From an uncultured Ruminococcus sp. (lineage in GTDB: Bacteria; Bacillota; Clostridia; Oscillospirales; Ruminococcaceae), in NCBI GenBank assembly GCA_900554975.1, contig USJI01000030.1, positions 1 through 8,423 of the forward strand: DNA of 8,423 bases, given 5' to 3'. The notes under the pieces were generated by a model, which did not search any database, was not told the origin of the DNA, and was given only the letters and a program-made list of their open reading frames with translations. Position numbers and translations under genes: made by a program. Within the stretch, counting starts at the first letter, position 1; each line of letters starts with the position of its first letter. Positions 1-5,745 of the stretch are shown in pieces.

Positions 1-150
1 ATTGCTTTAAATATCAAAAGACTTGTTGAAATCGGTTGCTACAGAGGCGTTCGTCACCGTAAGGGTCTTCCGGTAAGAGGACAGCGTACAAAGACAAACG
101 CAAGAACCCGCAAGGGACCTGTAAAGACTATTGCAAACAAGAAGAAGTAA
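1..150 (+). CDS. rpsM: 30S ribosomal protein S13, 3' end only
   Basis: This is the last 49 codons of rpsM, open at the left edge of the window and ending in TAA at 148-150. S13 sits in the head of the 30S subunit and contacts the 50S subunit and the P-site tRNA through its basic C-terminal tail. The visible part contains the conserved segment [19 protein letters not shown] followed by [11 protein letters not shown] and a lysine-rich end, which is the S13 signature and tail. Complete S13 is about 120 residues, so roughly 70 residues lie outside the window. The gene is followed after no gap by the ribosome binding site of rpsK, consistent with one operon. Confidence 0.97.
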   Translation: MALNIKRLVEIGCYRGVRHRKGLPVRGQRTKTNARTRKGPVKTIANKKK

Positions 151-164
151 GGAGGGCCTGAGCA

Positions 165-566
165 TTGGCACAGCAGAAAGCTAAAAAGGTTGCTATAAGA
201 AGACGCAGAGAGCGTAAAAATATTGAAAACGGCGCTGTTCATATTCAGTCCACTTTTAATAATACTATTGTAACAATCACAGATACACAGGGCAACGCTA
301 TTTCATGGGCAAGCGCCGGCGGACTTGGTTTCAGAGGTTCAAGAAAGTCTACACCGTTTGCTGCACAGACAGCGGCTGAAACAGCAGCAAAGGCAGCTAT
401 GGAACATGGTCTCAAGAGCGTAGAAGTTTACGTTAAGGGTCCTGGTTCAGGACGTGAAGCTGCTATCAGAGCATTGCAGACAGTAGGTCTTGAAGTTAAG
501 ATGATCAAGGACGTAACTCCGATCCCACATAACGGATGCCGTCCTCCAAAGAGAAGACGTGTCTAA
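165..566 (+). CDS. rpsK: 30S ribosomal protein S11
   Basis: S11 forms part of the platform of the 30S subunit near the mRNA exit. The product is 133 residues, the usual length. It shows the family core: [15 protein letters not shown] (about residues 26-40), [16 protein letters not shown] (53-68), and the C-terminal [17 protein letters not shown] with its basic end. The start is TTG at 165. It is supported by GGAGGG at 151-156, eight bases upstream and directly after the rpsM stop, and no better in-frame ATG exists before conserved sequence. It is the second gene of the visible operon; rpsD follows after 21 bases. Confidence 0.98.
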   Translation: MAQQKAKKVAIRRRRERKNIENGAVHIQSTFNNTIVTITDTQGNAISWASAGGLGFRGSRKSTPFAAQTAAETAAKAAMEHGLKSVEVYVKGPGSGREAAIRALQTVGLEVKMIKDVTPIPHNGCRPPKRRRV

Positions 567-587
567 TTTACAGGAGGTGTAAAAAAG

Positions 588-1184
588 TTGGCTATAAACA
601 GAGAACCAATTCTCAAGAGATGCAGATACCTGGGAATCAGCCCGGCTGTTATGGGTATTGCAAAGGAAAGCAAGCGTAATCCTAACGCAAACAAGAGAAA
701 GAAAGTTTCAGAATACGGAACACAGCTCAAGGAAAAGCAGAAGCTGAAGTTCATCTATGGTGTTCTTGAAAAACCTTTCTATCACTATTTTGAAATCGCT
801 GAAAAAATGGAAGGCAAAGCAGGTGAAAACCTGATTACAATTCTTGAATCACGTCTTGACAATGTTGCATTCAGAATGGGTATGGCTCTTACAAGAAGAG
901 AAGCAAGACAGCTTGTTTCACACGGCCATTTCCTTGTAAACGGCAAGAAAGTTGACATCCCTTCATACAGAGTTAAGGTTGGCGATGTTATCGAACTTAG
1001 CGAAAGCAGCAAGAAGAGCGATAAGTTCAAGGACGTTGCAGAAGCAACAAAGGGCAGAGTAATCCCGCTTTGGCTTGAGGCTAACAGAGATGCAGCATCT
1101 GCAAAGGTTGTTCGTATGCCTGTTAAGGACGATCTCGATTATGAGGTTGAAGAAACATTCATCGTCGAATTGTACTCAAAATAA
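588..1184 (+). CDS. rpsD: 30S ribosomal protein S4
   Basis: S4 is a primary 16S rRNA-binding protein that nucleates assembly of the 30S body. The product is 198 residues, normal for Firmicutes. The N-terminal part has LKRCRYLG near residues 9-16 and ETQLKEKQKLK-like sequence (here GTQLKEKQKLKF). The S4 RNA-binding domain follows at about 88-150, with RLDNVAFRMGMALTRREARQ and HGHFLVNGKKVDIPSYRV. The zinc-binding cysteine cluster seen in some S4 proteins is absent, since only Cys12 is present. The start is TTG at 588, nine bases after a strong AGGAGGTG (572-579). Placement between rpsK and rpoA is typical of Clostridia; in Bacillus subtilis rpsD lies elsewhere. S4 often represses its own operon, but no target structure could be confirmed here. 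Confidence 0.98.
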   Translation: MAINREPILKRCRYLGISPAVMGIAKESKRNPNANKRKKVSEYGTQLKEKQKLKFIYGVLEKPFYHYFEIAEKMEGKAGENLITILESRLDNVAFRMGMALTRREARQLVSHGHFLVNGKKVDIPSYRVKVGDVIELSESSKKSDKFKDVAEATKGRVIPLWLEANRDAASAKVVRMPVKDDLDYEVEETFIVELYSK

Positions 1185-1252
1185 TAATATTCTTATTATT
1201 AGCCTGTTGATTTATATAGAGAAAAAAGTGATTGCGAAATAGGAGGGTTCTT

Positions 1253-2212
1253 ATGCTTGAAAAAATCGTAAAGCCGGAAATTGATACTGTCGAGCTCAGA
1301 AGCGACGGAAAATACGGTAAGTTTGTCTTGTCACCGCTTGAACGTGGTTATGGTATCACGTTGGGCAACAGTTTAAGACGAGTATTACTCTCCTCGCTCC
1401 CCGGCGTAGCAGTCAATTCGGTTAAAATAGACGGTGTTCATCATGAGTTGTCAACAATTCCGGGTGTAAAAGAGGATGTAACAGAAATAATCCTTGCAAT
1501 AAAGGGTCTTACAGCCAAGCTTTACGGCGAAGGTCCGAAAACCGTTTATATTGAAGCCGAGGGCGAATGCGAAGTTACTGCCGGTGATATCAAGACGGAC
1601 TCTGAGGTCAATATCCTTGATCCTGGAATGCATATTGCTACATTGGGCAAAGATGCAAAACTCTATATGGAAATAACTATTGACCGCGGCAGAGGCTATG
1701 TTTCTGCTGAACGTAATAAGCAGCAGATGGGCGGAAGTATGCCTATTGATGTTATTGCAGTTGACAGTATTTATACTCCTGTTTTGAAGGTTAATTACAA
1801 GGTCGAAGACACTCGTCTCGGTCAGGTAACTGATTTTGATAAGCTGACTATTGAGGTTTGGACAGACGGAACAATCTCAGCAAAGGAAGCTTTGTCACAG
1901 GCAGCCAATCTCCTCAACGAGCATCTAAAGCTGTTTATTGATCTTTCAGAGGAATCAGTAATAGCTGAAGTATTAGTCGAGCAGACTGATAAGGGCAAAG
2001 AGAAAATTCTTGAGATGACCATTGAGGAACTTGACTTATCAGTACGTTCCTTCAATTGTCTGAAACGTGCTGGAATTAACACTGTAGATGACTTGATAAA
2101 CAAGTCAGAAGAAGAAATGATGAAGGTTAGAAACCTTGGTAAAAAATCCTTTGATGAGGTCAAAGAAAAGCTTCAATCACTTGGTTTTGATCTGAGTTCA
2201 GAAGAGGAATAA
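1253..2212 (+). CDS. rpoA: DNA-directed RNA polymerase subunit alpha
   Basis: The alpha subunit dimerises to start RNA polymerase assembly, and its C-terminal domain reads promoter UP elements and contacts activators. The product is 319 residues. The N-terminal domain (about 1-230) carries [26 protein letters not shown] sequence (here [20 protein letters not shown]) and the assembly segment [17 protein letters not shown] linker precedes the C-terminal helix-hairpin-helix domain (about 255-315) with [16 protein letters not shown] and [12 protein letters not shown]. The key DNA-contact residues Arg265, Asn268 and Asn294 fall at the same numbers as in E. coli. ATG at 1253 is chosen because AGGAGGG (1241-1247) sits just upstream. 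An in-frame TTG at 1232 lies before that site and is unlikely. Confidence 0.98.
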   Translation: MLEKIVKPEIDTVELRSDGKYGKFVLSPLERGYGITLGNSLRRVLLSSLPGVAVNSVKIDGVHHELSTIPGVKEDVTEIILAIKGLTAKLYGEGPKTVYIEAEGECEVTAGDIKTDSEVNILDPGMHIATLGKDAKLYMEITIDRGRGYVSAERNKQQMGGSMPIDVIAVDSIYTPVLKVNYKVEDTRLGQVTDFDKLTIEVWTDGTISAKEALSQAANLLNEHLKLFIDLSEESVIAEVLVEQTDKGKEKILEMTIEELDLSVRSFNCLKRAGINTVDDLINKSEEEMMKVRNLGKKSFDEVKEKLQSLGFDLSSEEE

Positions 2213-2217
2213 AACTG

Positions 2218-2234
2218 CAGGGAACTGTTCCCTG
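2218..2234. repeat. perfect 17-base palindrome between rpoA and rplQ
   Basis: The sequence CAGGGAACTGTTCCCTG is an exact inverted repeat with eight-base arms around a central T. In RNA it would fold as a 7-bp hairpin with a CTG loop. It begins five bases after the rpoA stop and ends eight bases before the rplQ ribosome binding site. It is not followed by a T run, so it is not an intrinsic terminator. It may be an RNA processing or stability element, or a protein-binding dyad; the sequence does not decide between these. Confidence 0.6.
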
Positions 2235-2258
2235 TAATTTGTAAAGGAGTGAATAACG

Positions 2259-2600
2259 ATGCCAGGTACAAGAAAGCTTGGAAGAAAAACTGACCATAGA
2301 AAGGCCATGCTCAGAGCGATGGTTACTTATTTGCTGGAGAATGGACAGATTGAAACAACTGTAACAAGAGCTAAGGAAGTCAGAGCGGTTGCTGAAAAGA
2401 TGATTACACTCGGTAAGAACAGCGATCTGCACTCCAAACGTCAGGTATTTGCTTACGTTACTAAGGAAGACGTTGCTAAAAAGTTATTTGATGAAATCTC
2501 ACCAAAATACGCTGAAAGAAACGGCGGATATACTAGAATTATCAAAATCGGCCCTCGCAGAGGCGATGCTGCCGAAATGGCAATTATTCAGTTAGTATAA
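2259..2600 (+). CDS. rplQ: 50S ribosomal protein L17
   Basis: L17 is a 50S protein near the exit of the peptide tunnel. The product is 113 residues, the short bacterial length typical of Firmicutes. The N-terminal signature [19 protein letters not shown] is complete, followed by [18 protein letters not shown], and the C-terminal half has [26 protein letters not shown]. The start ATG at 2259 is preceded by AAAGGAGTG (2243-2251). As in most bacteria it directly follows rpoA and is the last gene of the operon; two hairpins follow it, the first with a T-rich tail. Confidence 0.98.
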   Translation: MPGTRKLGRKTDHRKAMLRAMVTYLLENGQIETTVTRAKEVRAVAEKMITLGKNSDLHSKRQVFAYVTKEDVAKKLFDEISPKYAERNGGYTRIIKIGPRRGDAAEMAIIQLV

Positions 2601-2608
2601 TATATGAT

Positions 2609-2638
2609 AAGACCGGCTTTGTGCCGGTTTTATTTTTG
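2609..2638 (+). terminator. intrinsic terminator after rplQ
   Basis: The stem ACCGGC (2612-2617) pairs with GCCGGT (2623-2628) around a TTTGT loop, and weaker A-T and G-T pairs extend its base. A T-rich tail (TTTTATTTTT) follows. It lies nine bases after the rplQ stop codon and ends the ribosomal protein/rpoA operon. Confidence 0.88.
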
Positions 2639-2647
2639 TAAAAAACT

Positions 2648-2685
2648 GCCCTCATGCATCCGGTCGGGAATGCATGGGGGCTTTT
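2648..2685. terminator. second, probably bidirectional hairpin terminator
   Basis: A 12-bp stem pairs 2648-2659 with 2670-2681, with one G-T wobble and a 10-base loop. On the + strand it is followed by TTTT and could back up the rplQ terminator. On the - strand it is followed by AGTTTTTT (complement of 2641-2647 and neighbours), so it could also stop transcription coming from the tRNA gene. Confidence 0.65.
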
Positions 2686-2715
2686 AATGAGTTATTTAAA
2701 AATTGAATGGTCGGG

Positions 2716-2751
2716 CAAAAAAATAACGGGTTTACCGAAAAAGTAAACCCG
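2716..2751 (-). terminator. intrinsic terminator of the tRNA-Leu gene
   Basis: A perfect 9-bp stem pairs CGGGTTTAC (2727-2735) with GTAAACCCG (2743-2751) around a 7-base loop. Read on the - strand it is followed by TTATTTTTTTG (2716-2726 complemented), a clear T tract. On the + strand no T run follows, so its direction is the - strand. It starts 25 bases beyond the CCA end of the tRNA gene. Confidence 0.88.
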
Positions 2752-2760
2752 AATTGTCCT

Positions 2761-2776
2761 GCCGAGGTCACTCGGC
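2761..2776. repeat. small inverted repeat abutting the tRNA 3' end
   Basis: GCCGAG (2761-2766) and CTCGGC (2771-2776) form a 6-bp stem with a 4-base loop directly next to the encoded CCA of the tRNA. It would lie in the 3' trailer of the precursor. It may affect 3' end processing, but this is inference. Confidence 0.5.
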
Positions 2777-2863
2777 TGGTGCCGGTGGCGGGGGTCGAAC
2801 CCGCACGGTATTGCTACCACGGGATTTTGAGTCCCGCGCGTCTGCCAATTCCACCACACCGGC
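2777..2863 (-). tRNA. tRNA-Leu with anticodon CAA
   Basis: The reverse strand folds as a class II tRNA of 87 bases including an encoded CCA (2777-2779). The acceptor stem GCCGGTG pairs with CACCGGC, with discriminator A at 2780. The anticodon stem CGGGA/TCCCG encloses the loop CTCAAAA, giving anticodon CAA (2827-2829), which reads UUG leucine codons. A long variable arm contains the stem GGTA/TACC. The T arm is GCGGG, TTCGACC, CCCGC. A class II fold together with a CAA anticodon identifies leucine. It stands alone as a single-gene transcription unit with its own promoter and terminator, opposite to all the protein genes. Confidence 0.97.
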
Positions 2864-2877
2864 AAATTACAAAATAC

Positions 2878-2906
2878 ATTATATCATATCCTCAGATGAT
2901 TGTCAA
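2878..2906 (-). promoter_or_regulatory. consensus SigA promoter of tRNA-Leu
   Basis: On the - strand a perfect -35 box TTGACA (2901-2906) and a perfect -10 box TATAAT (2878-2883) are separated by 17 bases. Transcription would start near 2871, leaving a leader of about eight bases before the tRNA 5' end at 2863. A full consensus match suits a stable RNA gene. Confidence 0.9.
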
Positions 2907-2928
2907 GAATTTTTTACCTTATATCACA

Positions 2929-2957
2929 TTGACATTATGCTGACTAAATGCTATAAT
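2929..2957 (+). promoter_or_regulatory. consensus SigA promoter of the double zinc-ribbon gene
   Basis: The -35 box TTGACA (2929-2934) and -10 box TATAAT (2952-2957) both match consensus exactly with 17-base spacing, and TG at 2949-2950 adds an extended -10 element. The start site would be near 2964, giving a 5' untranslated region of about 80 bases. A weak AT-rich stem can form inside it (2999-3006 with 3019-3026). The promoter diverges from the tRNA promoter, with 22 bases between the two -35 boxes. Confidence 0.88.
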
Positions 2958-3043
2958 TAAATTTATACTGATTAAATATTTTTGCATAGTTATGCGGTGA
3001 TTTTATCGGTTGCTTAAAATAAAATCGATAGGTGGTCTGATTG

Positions 3044-4198
3044 ATGGTCTGTAAAAATTGCGGAAAAAAAGTTTTTGCAAAAGAAACCTGTCAGTGCGGT
3101 GAAAAAGCTCCTAATGTTCACGGTGCAGGTGTTGCGTTCAATTCAATAGTATGTACGGTTTTGCTGGTGCTGTCAGCAATATTCCTTATTGTCACAATGT
3201 CGCTGAGGGATATTGTCAATAATGATGTTCTGGTGAATACTATAAATGATACTGACCTTTGCAGTGTTGAGGTAAAAGATGGTTCCGGAAAAGATATAAA
3301 GCTTGACCAGTATATATATGATAATTATATTGATGATGACAGAATAACAGTTGAAAATGTAGATAATGTTCTTAAAGACCCTTTCATAAAGAATTTCATT
3401 ACTGAAAAGCTCGAAGGCTACAATGCATTTTTTATGGATGAGGGCGATATGGTTTACATAACTTCTGATGATATTGTAAATCTTATTGATGAAAACAGTG
3501 ACCTTCTTTTTAATGAGGCAGGACTTAAGTTTCTTGATGCTGATAAACAGGAACTTAAAGACAGTTTAAGCGGACTTGATAAGTTCAGTCAGTTTTCGGA
3601 GGATTATTTAACAGGCTGGTTCAGCAGCGGACTTATACGCACATTTTTCTCGTATGCAAACGTTGTATTTCTTGCCGCTTTAATGGCTGTTATCCTTATC
3701 CAGTGGATTGTTGTCTATAAACTTAACAGCAGGAGAATCGGGAAGGTGTTCAGAAAATACAGTATTGCACTTATCGTTCCTTCATTTATCATTGACGCGG
3801 CATCGCTGCTCACGCTGATACTCGGCAGAAAAAATATCGTGGGGGCACTTGTGGCAGATGTCAGATGGCCTTTCGTTACAGCATCTTCAATACTCCTTGC
3901 CTGCGGAATAGTACTGCTTCTTATCTCAATTCCGATGTATCCTAAAAAGAAAAAAGGAGAGTATTCTGTTCCGGTACAGCCTGAAACTGCTGAACAGGTT
4001 ACAGAGGTTCAGCCGGAAACAGCTCCTGAGCCTGTAACCGTACCTGCTGAGGAAACAAAATTTTCAACAGAATCAGCTGAAGATGTTGAAAAAGAACCGC
4101 AACAGCAAAGCAGTCCGGCGGGACTCTGCCCGTCATGCGGTCATCAGAATAAAGAAACTTCTGCATTTTGCAGTCAGTGCGGAACAAAACTGAAATAA
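3044..4198 (+). CDS. uncharacterised membrane protein with a zinc ribbon at each end
   Basis: I do not recognise a named family. The product is 384 residues. Its N-terminus has Cys3-x2-Cys6 and Cys16-x-Cys18, a compact zinc ribbon. A transmembrane segment follows at about 30-52, then an acidic, Asp/Ile-rich region (55-195) with no cysteines that is probably outside the cell. Three more membrane segments lie at about 204-226, 239-260 and 276-300. A lysine cluster then leads into a Pro/Glu/Val/Thr-rich linker (310-355) and a C-terminal zinc ribbon with CPSCG (362-366) and CSQCG (376-380). Four segments put both ribbons in the cytoplasm. ATG 3044 has AGGTGG at 3030-3035; TTG at 3041 is a possible alternative. 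The gene is monocistronic, with a very strong promoter and its own terminator. The function is unknown; metal-dependent sensing or protein docking at the membrane is only a guess. Confidence 0.85.
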   Translation: MVCKNCGKKVFAKETCQCGEKAPNVHGAGVAFNSIVCTVLLVLSAIFLIVTMSLRDIVNNDVLVNTINDTDLCSVEVKDGSGKDIKLDQYIYDNYIDDDRITVENVDNVLKDPFIKNFITEKLEGYNAFFMDEGDMVYITSDDIVNLIDENSDLLFNEAGLKFLDADKQELKDSLSGLDKFSQFSEDYLTGWFSSGLIRTFFSYANVVFLAALMAVILIQWIVVYKLNSRRIGKVFRKYSIALIVPSFIIDAASLLTLILGRKNIVGALVADVRWPFVTASSILLACGIVLLLISIPMYPKKKKGEYSVPVQPETAEQVTEVQPETAPEPVTVPAEETKFSTESAEDVEKEPQQQSSPAGLCPSCGHQNKETSAFCSQCGTKLK

Positions 4199-4211
4199 TT
4201 AGATAATAGGT

Positions 4212-4245
4212 AAACGGACGTTTTTCGGAGCGTCCGTTTTGTTAT
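4212..4245 (+). terminator. intrinsic terminator after the double zinc-ribbon gene
   Basis: The stem AAACGGACG (4212-4220) pairs with CGTCCGTTT (4231-4239) around a 10-base loop and runs into TTTTGTTAT. It lies 13 bases after the stop codon and separates this gene from the protease pair downstream. Confidence 0.88.
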
Positions 4246-4270
4246 ATTCCGATGTGGAACAACATATATT
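4242..4270 (+). promoter_or_regulatory. possible sigma-E-type (sporulation) promoter
   Basis: TTATATT (4242-4248) and CATATATT (4263-4270), 14 bases apart, each match the Bacillus subtilis sigma-E -35 and -10 consensus (about KMATATT and CATACAHT) with one mismatch. The start site would fall near 4277, shortly before the ribosome binding site at 4285. No convincing SigA promoter is visible between the upstream terminator and this gene. The region is AT-rich, so a chance match is possible. Confidence 0.4.
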
Positions 4271-4296
4271 TATATATCACATTCGGGAGGATACTT

Positions 4297-4599
4297 ATGG
4301 AACAGACAGAAAATGAAGTTTTGCAAAACAGTGAAAACAGCAGAGAAGAACCGGTTGACCTTGTTGAAATTGCAAAGGCGAATGCCGGGGAGGAAGATGT
4401 GAAAACCGAGGCAATGAGCGATATATTTGTTATGCAGCTTATTTTGTGTGTAATGCTTGTTTTGATATTTGCTGTGATAAAAATTATTGAATCGCAGATA
4501 ACGGATTATTTTATTGATGAATTCAAATTGTATTCCATGAGCGAACCGGAGGAGATTCTCAGGAAAGCAGTCCGCTATGCTGCCGGATTCATAAAATGA
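4297..4599 (+). CDS. small single-pass membrane protein, putative partner of the M50 protease
   Basis: The product is 100 residues with no family I can name from sequence. Residues 1-40 are acidic and hydrophilic, rich in Glu and Asn. One strong transmembrane segment spans about 43-64 (IFVMQLILCVMLVLIFAVIK). The last 35 residues (ITDYFIDEF onward, then an amphipathic end) would lie outside the membrane. ATG 4297 is preceded by GGGAGG (4285-4290); upstream in-frame starts lack a ribosome binding site. Its stop overlaps the start of the M50B protease gene by four bases (ATGA). Position and topology recall SpoIVFA, which precedes SpoIVFB in spore formers, but SpoIVFA is about 260 residues with a LytM/M23 domain that is absent here. 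The partner role is inferred from the overlap. Confidence 0.8.
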   Translation: MEQTENEVLQNSENSREEPVDLVEIAKANAGEEDVKTEAMSDIFVMQLILCVMLVLIFAVIKIIESQITDYFIDEFKLYSMSEPEEILRKAVRYAAGFIK

Positions 4600-5153
4600 T
4601 AAACTTTAATATAAAGGATTTCAGACTTTCTTTTGATTTCAGTTTTTTTGCGGTCGCCACACTTTTTTGTCTGCTTGATGCACCCGAACTTGCCCTTACA
4701 GCTGTGTGTGCCTGTATAATACATGAAACGGGGCATTATATATGTGCTGTCATATCAGGAGTAAGAATTGAGCGTATCATATTCTGGGCAGGCGGTGTAA
4801 AAATGGTTTCCGATATCGGAATGAAATCGTTTTTCAGAGAAATATGTGTTCTGCTATTCGGACCGCTGTTTAATTTCCTGGCGGCACTTTTTTATTATCT
4901 TTCTGCCGACATCAATGCATTTTCAATAAATCTCAGTCTCGGACTTTTTAACCTTCTTCCGTTTTCAAGTCTGGACGGCGGAAGCATAATAGAAAAAATG
5001 CTCGGTTTTGTAGGGGTTGAAGCAGGAAATTATATGCGTGTGATTTCAGTTTTGTCAGCGGCGGCAATAATTTTTTTCTTTGCAGTCAGCGGTACTGGCA
5101 ATATTACAGGATATATGACTTTGATTCTCCTTGCAATTTATGAATTCCAATGA
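4596..5153 (+). CDS. minimal M50B site-2 protease, SpoIVFB-like
   Basis: This is an intramembrane zinc metalloprotease of the site-2 protease family. It is 185 residues and strongly hydrophobic. The zinc-binding motif HETGH occupies residues 43-47, with Glu44 as catalytic base. The GPLFNF segment at 89-94 fits the family's GPxxN motif, and LLPFSSLDGGS places the third zinc ligand at Asp127. Membrane segments are visible at about 15-50, 82-102, 110-122, 147-165 and 170-184. The motif numbers closely track B. subtilis SpoIVFB (HELGH at 43-47), which cleaves pro-sigma-K in the mother cell. The CBS domain at the SpoIVFB C-terminus and any PDZ domain of the RasP/RseP type are both missing. The ATG overlaps the upstream stop and has only a weak ribosome binding site, so translation is probably coupled. 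The substrate is unknown. Confidence 0.88.
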   Translation: MINFNIKDFRLSFDFSFFAVATLFCLLDAPELALTAVCACIIHETGHYICAVISGVRIERIIFWAGGVKMVSDIGMKSFFREICVLLFGPLFNFLAALFYYLSADINAFSINLSLGLFNLLPFSSLDGGSIIEKMLGFVGVEAGNYMRVISVLSAAAIIFFFAVSGTGNITGYMTLILLAIYEFQ

Positions 5154-5179
5154 AATATTGAGTTTTTTTATAAAAAGTA

Positions 5180-5208
5180 TTGCAATTTTGCCGTATTTGT
5201 GGTATGAT
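5180..5208 (+). promoter_or_regulatory. SigA-type promoter of rplS
   Basis: The -35 box TTGCAA (5180-5185, 5 of 6 consensus) and the -10 box TATGAT (5203-5208, 5 of 6) are 17 bases apart, with TG at 5200-5201 as an extended -10. The start would be near 5215, giving a leader of about 135 bases. The promoter lies just downstream of the protease gene and starts a new transcription unit. Confidence 0.8.
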
Positions 5209-5214
5209 ATTAAA

Positions 5215-5349
5215 GCATTTAAATCCGCAGATTTTTTCTGCGAGAGTTTTGTGCCAGTAAAATGACATTAAACAGGGCAGTCCGCTGCCACTGAGATTAA
5301 GCGGTCTCTGTAAAGTGGCAAGAATGCCGGAAATCAGGAGGAATTTTCA
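5215..5349 (+). ncRNA. structured rplS leader, candidate L19 autoregulatory element
   Basis: The leader is long and can form several helices. CGCAGA (5226-5231) pairs with TCTGCG (5237-5242). TGCCACT (5286-5292) pairs with AGTGGCA (5314-5320), enclosing GAGA/TCTC (5293-5296 with 5305-5308). Two alternative pairings, GGCAG/CTGCC (5276-5280 with 5285-5289) and CCGCT/AGCGG (5282-5286 with 5300-5304), use some of the same bases, so a switch between folds is possible. AGGAGGA (5336-5342) is the rplS ribosome binding site. L19 leaders that regulate rplS are known in Firmicutes (the Rfam L19_leader family). I assign it by position and pairing only, not by a model match. Confidence 0.55.
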
Positions 5350-5694
5350 ATGAACGCTTTAGAAATTATCAGCAATCCAAGTATTAAGGAAGAAGCTCCG
5401 AAGTTTGACATCGGTGATACTGTTAAGGTTCACGTTAAGATCAAGGAAGGCGACAAGAGCCGTATCCAGATTTTTGAAGGAACAGTAATTGCCAAGAAGC
5501 ACGGCGGAATAAGCGAAACATTTACTGTAAGACGTGTAGCTCACGGCTGCGGTATTGAAAGAGTTTTCCCACTTCACTCCCCTGTTGTTGACAAGGTTGA
5601 AGTTGTAAGAAGCGGTAAGGTTCGCAGAGCTAAGCTCTATTATCTCCGTGACAGAGTTGGTAAGGCTGCAAAGGTTAAGGAACTTATCAAGTAA
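5350..5694 (+). CDS. rplS: 50S ribosomal protein L19
   Basis: L19 lies at the 30S-50S interface. The product is 114 residues, the usual length. It contains the family core [20 protein letters not shown] (about 19-38), [21 protein letters not shown] (43-63) and [18 protein letters not shown] (70-87), ending with [25 protein letters not shown] 5350 follows AGGAGGA at 5336-5342. It is the first gene after its own promoter and leader. In B. subtilis rplS follows rimM-trmD; here those genes are not upstream and a membrane protease pair sits there instead. Confidence 0.98.
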   Translation: MNALEIISNPSIKEEAPKFDIGDTVKVHVKIKEGDKSRIQIFEGTVIAKKHGGISETFTVRRVAHGCGIERVFPLHSPVVDKVEVVRSGKVRRAKLYYLRDRVGKAAKVKELIK

Positions 5695-5706
5695 TAAGAG
5701 GCGGTC

Positions 5707-5742
5707 TCCGGCAGAGCAGCTGCCGGAAGGCGTTATGCCTTC
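5707..5742 (+). other. two abutting hairpins between rplS and lepB
   Basis: TCCGGCAG (5707-5714) pairs with CTGCCGGA (5720-5727) around AGCAG. GAAGGC (5726-5731) pairs with GCCTTC (5737-5742) around GTTAT. The two stems share two bases at their junction, so they either stack in shortened form or compete. Neither is followed by a T run. Together with the terminator downstream they make a three-hairpin array, perhaps protecting the rplS mRNA 3' end. Confidence 0.6.
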
Positions 5743-5745
5743 ACG

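Noticed and set aside
54..242. Minus-strand open frames over rpsM/rpsK, rpsD, rpoA, rplS, lepB and rbgA.
   Set aside because: They are shadows of strongly conserved + strand genes, with no family resemblance or ribosome binding sites.
1180..1200. An 8-bp A-T-only hairpin at the rpsD stop, possible terminator before rpoA.
   Set aside because: The stem has no G-C pairs and no proper T tract after it, and rpoA is expected to be cotranscribed.
1232..1252. A longer rpoA starting at TTG 1232.
   Set aside because: It lies before the AGGAGGG site at 1241-1247, which is well placed for ATG 1253, and adds residues not seen in alpha subunits.
2707..2960. Two overlapping open frames on the + strand across the tRNA region (2707-2943 and 2754-2960).
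   Set aside because: They are antisense to the tRNA-Leu gene and its terminator, lack good ribosome binding sites, and run into the promoter region.
5148..5169. A possible terminator after the M50B protease gene (CAAT/ATTG stem followed by seven T).
   Set aside because: The stem is only four mainly A-T pairs; the T run alone does not support a call, although some termination here is conceivable.
5262..5294. A 10-codon open frame in the rplS leader (ATG 5262 to TGA 5292-5294), possible leader peptide.
   Set aside because: No ribosome binding site precedes it and it carries no obvious regulatory codon run; the RNA helices explain the region better.
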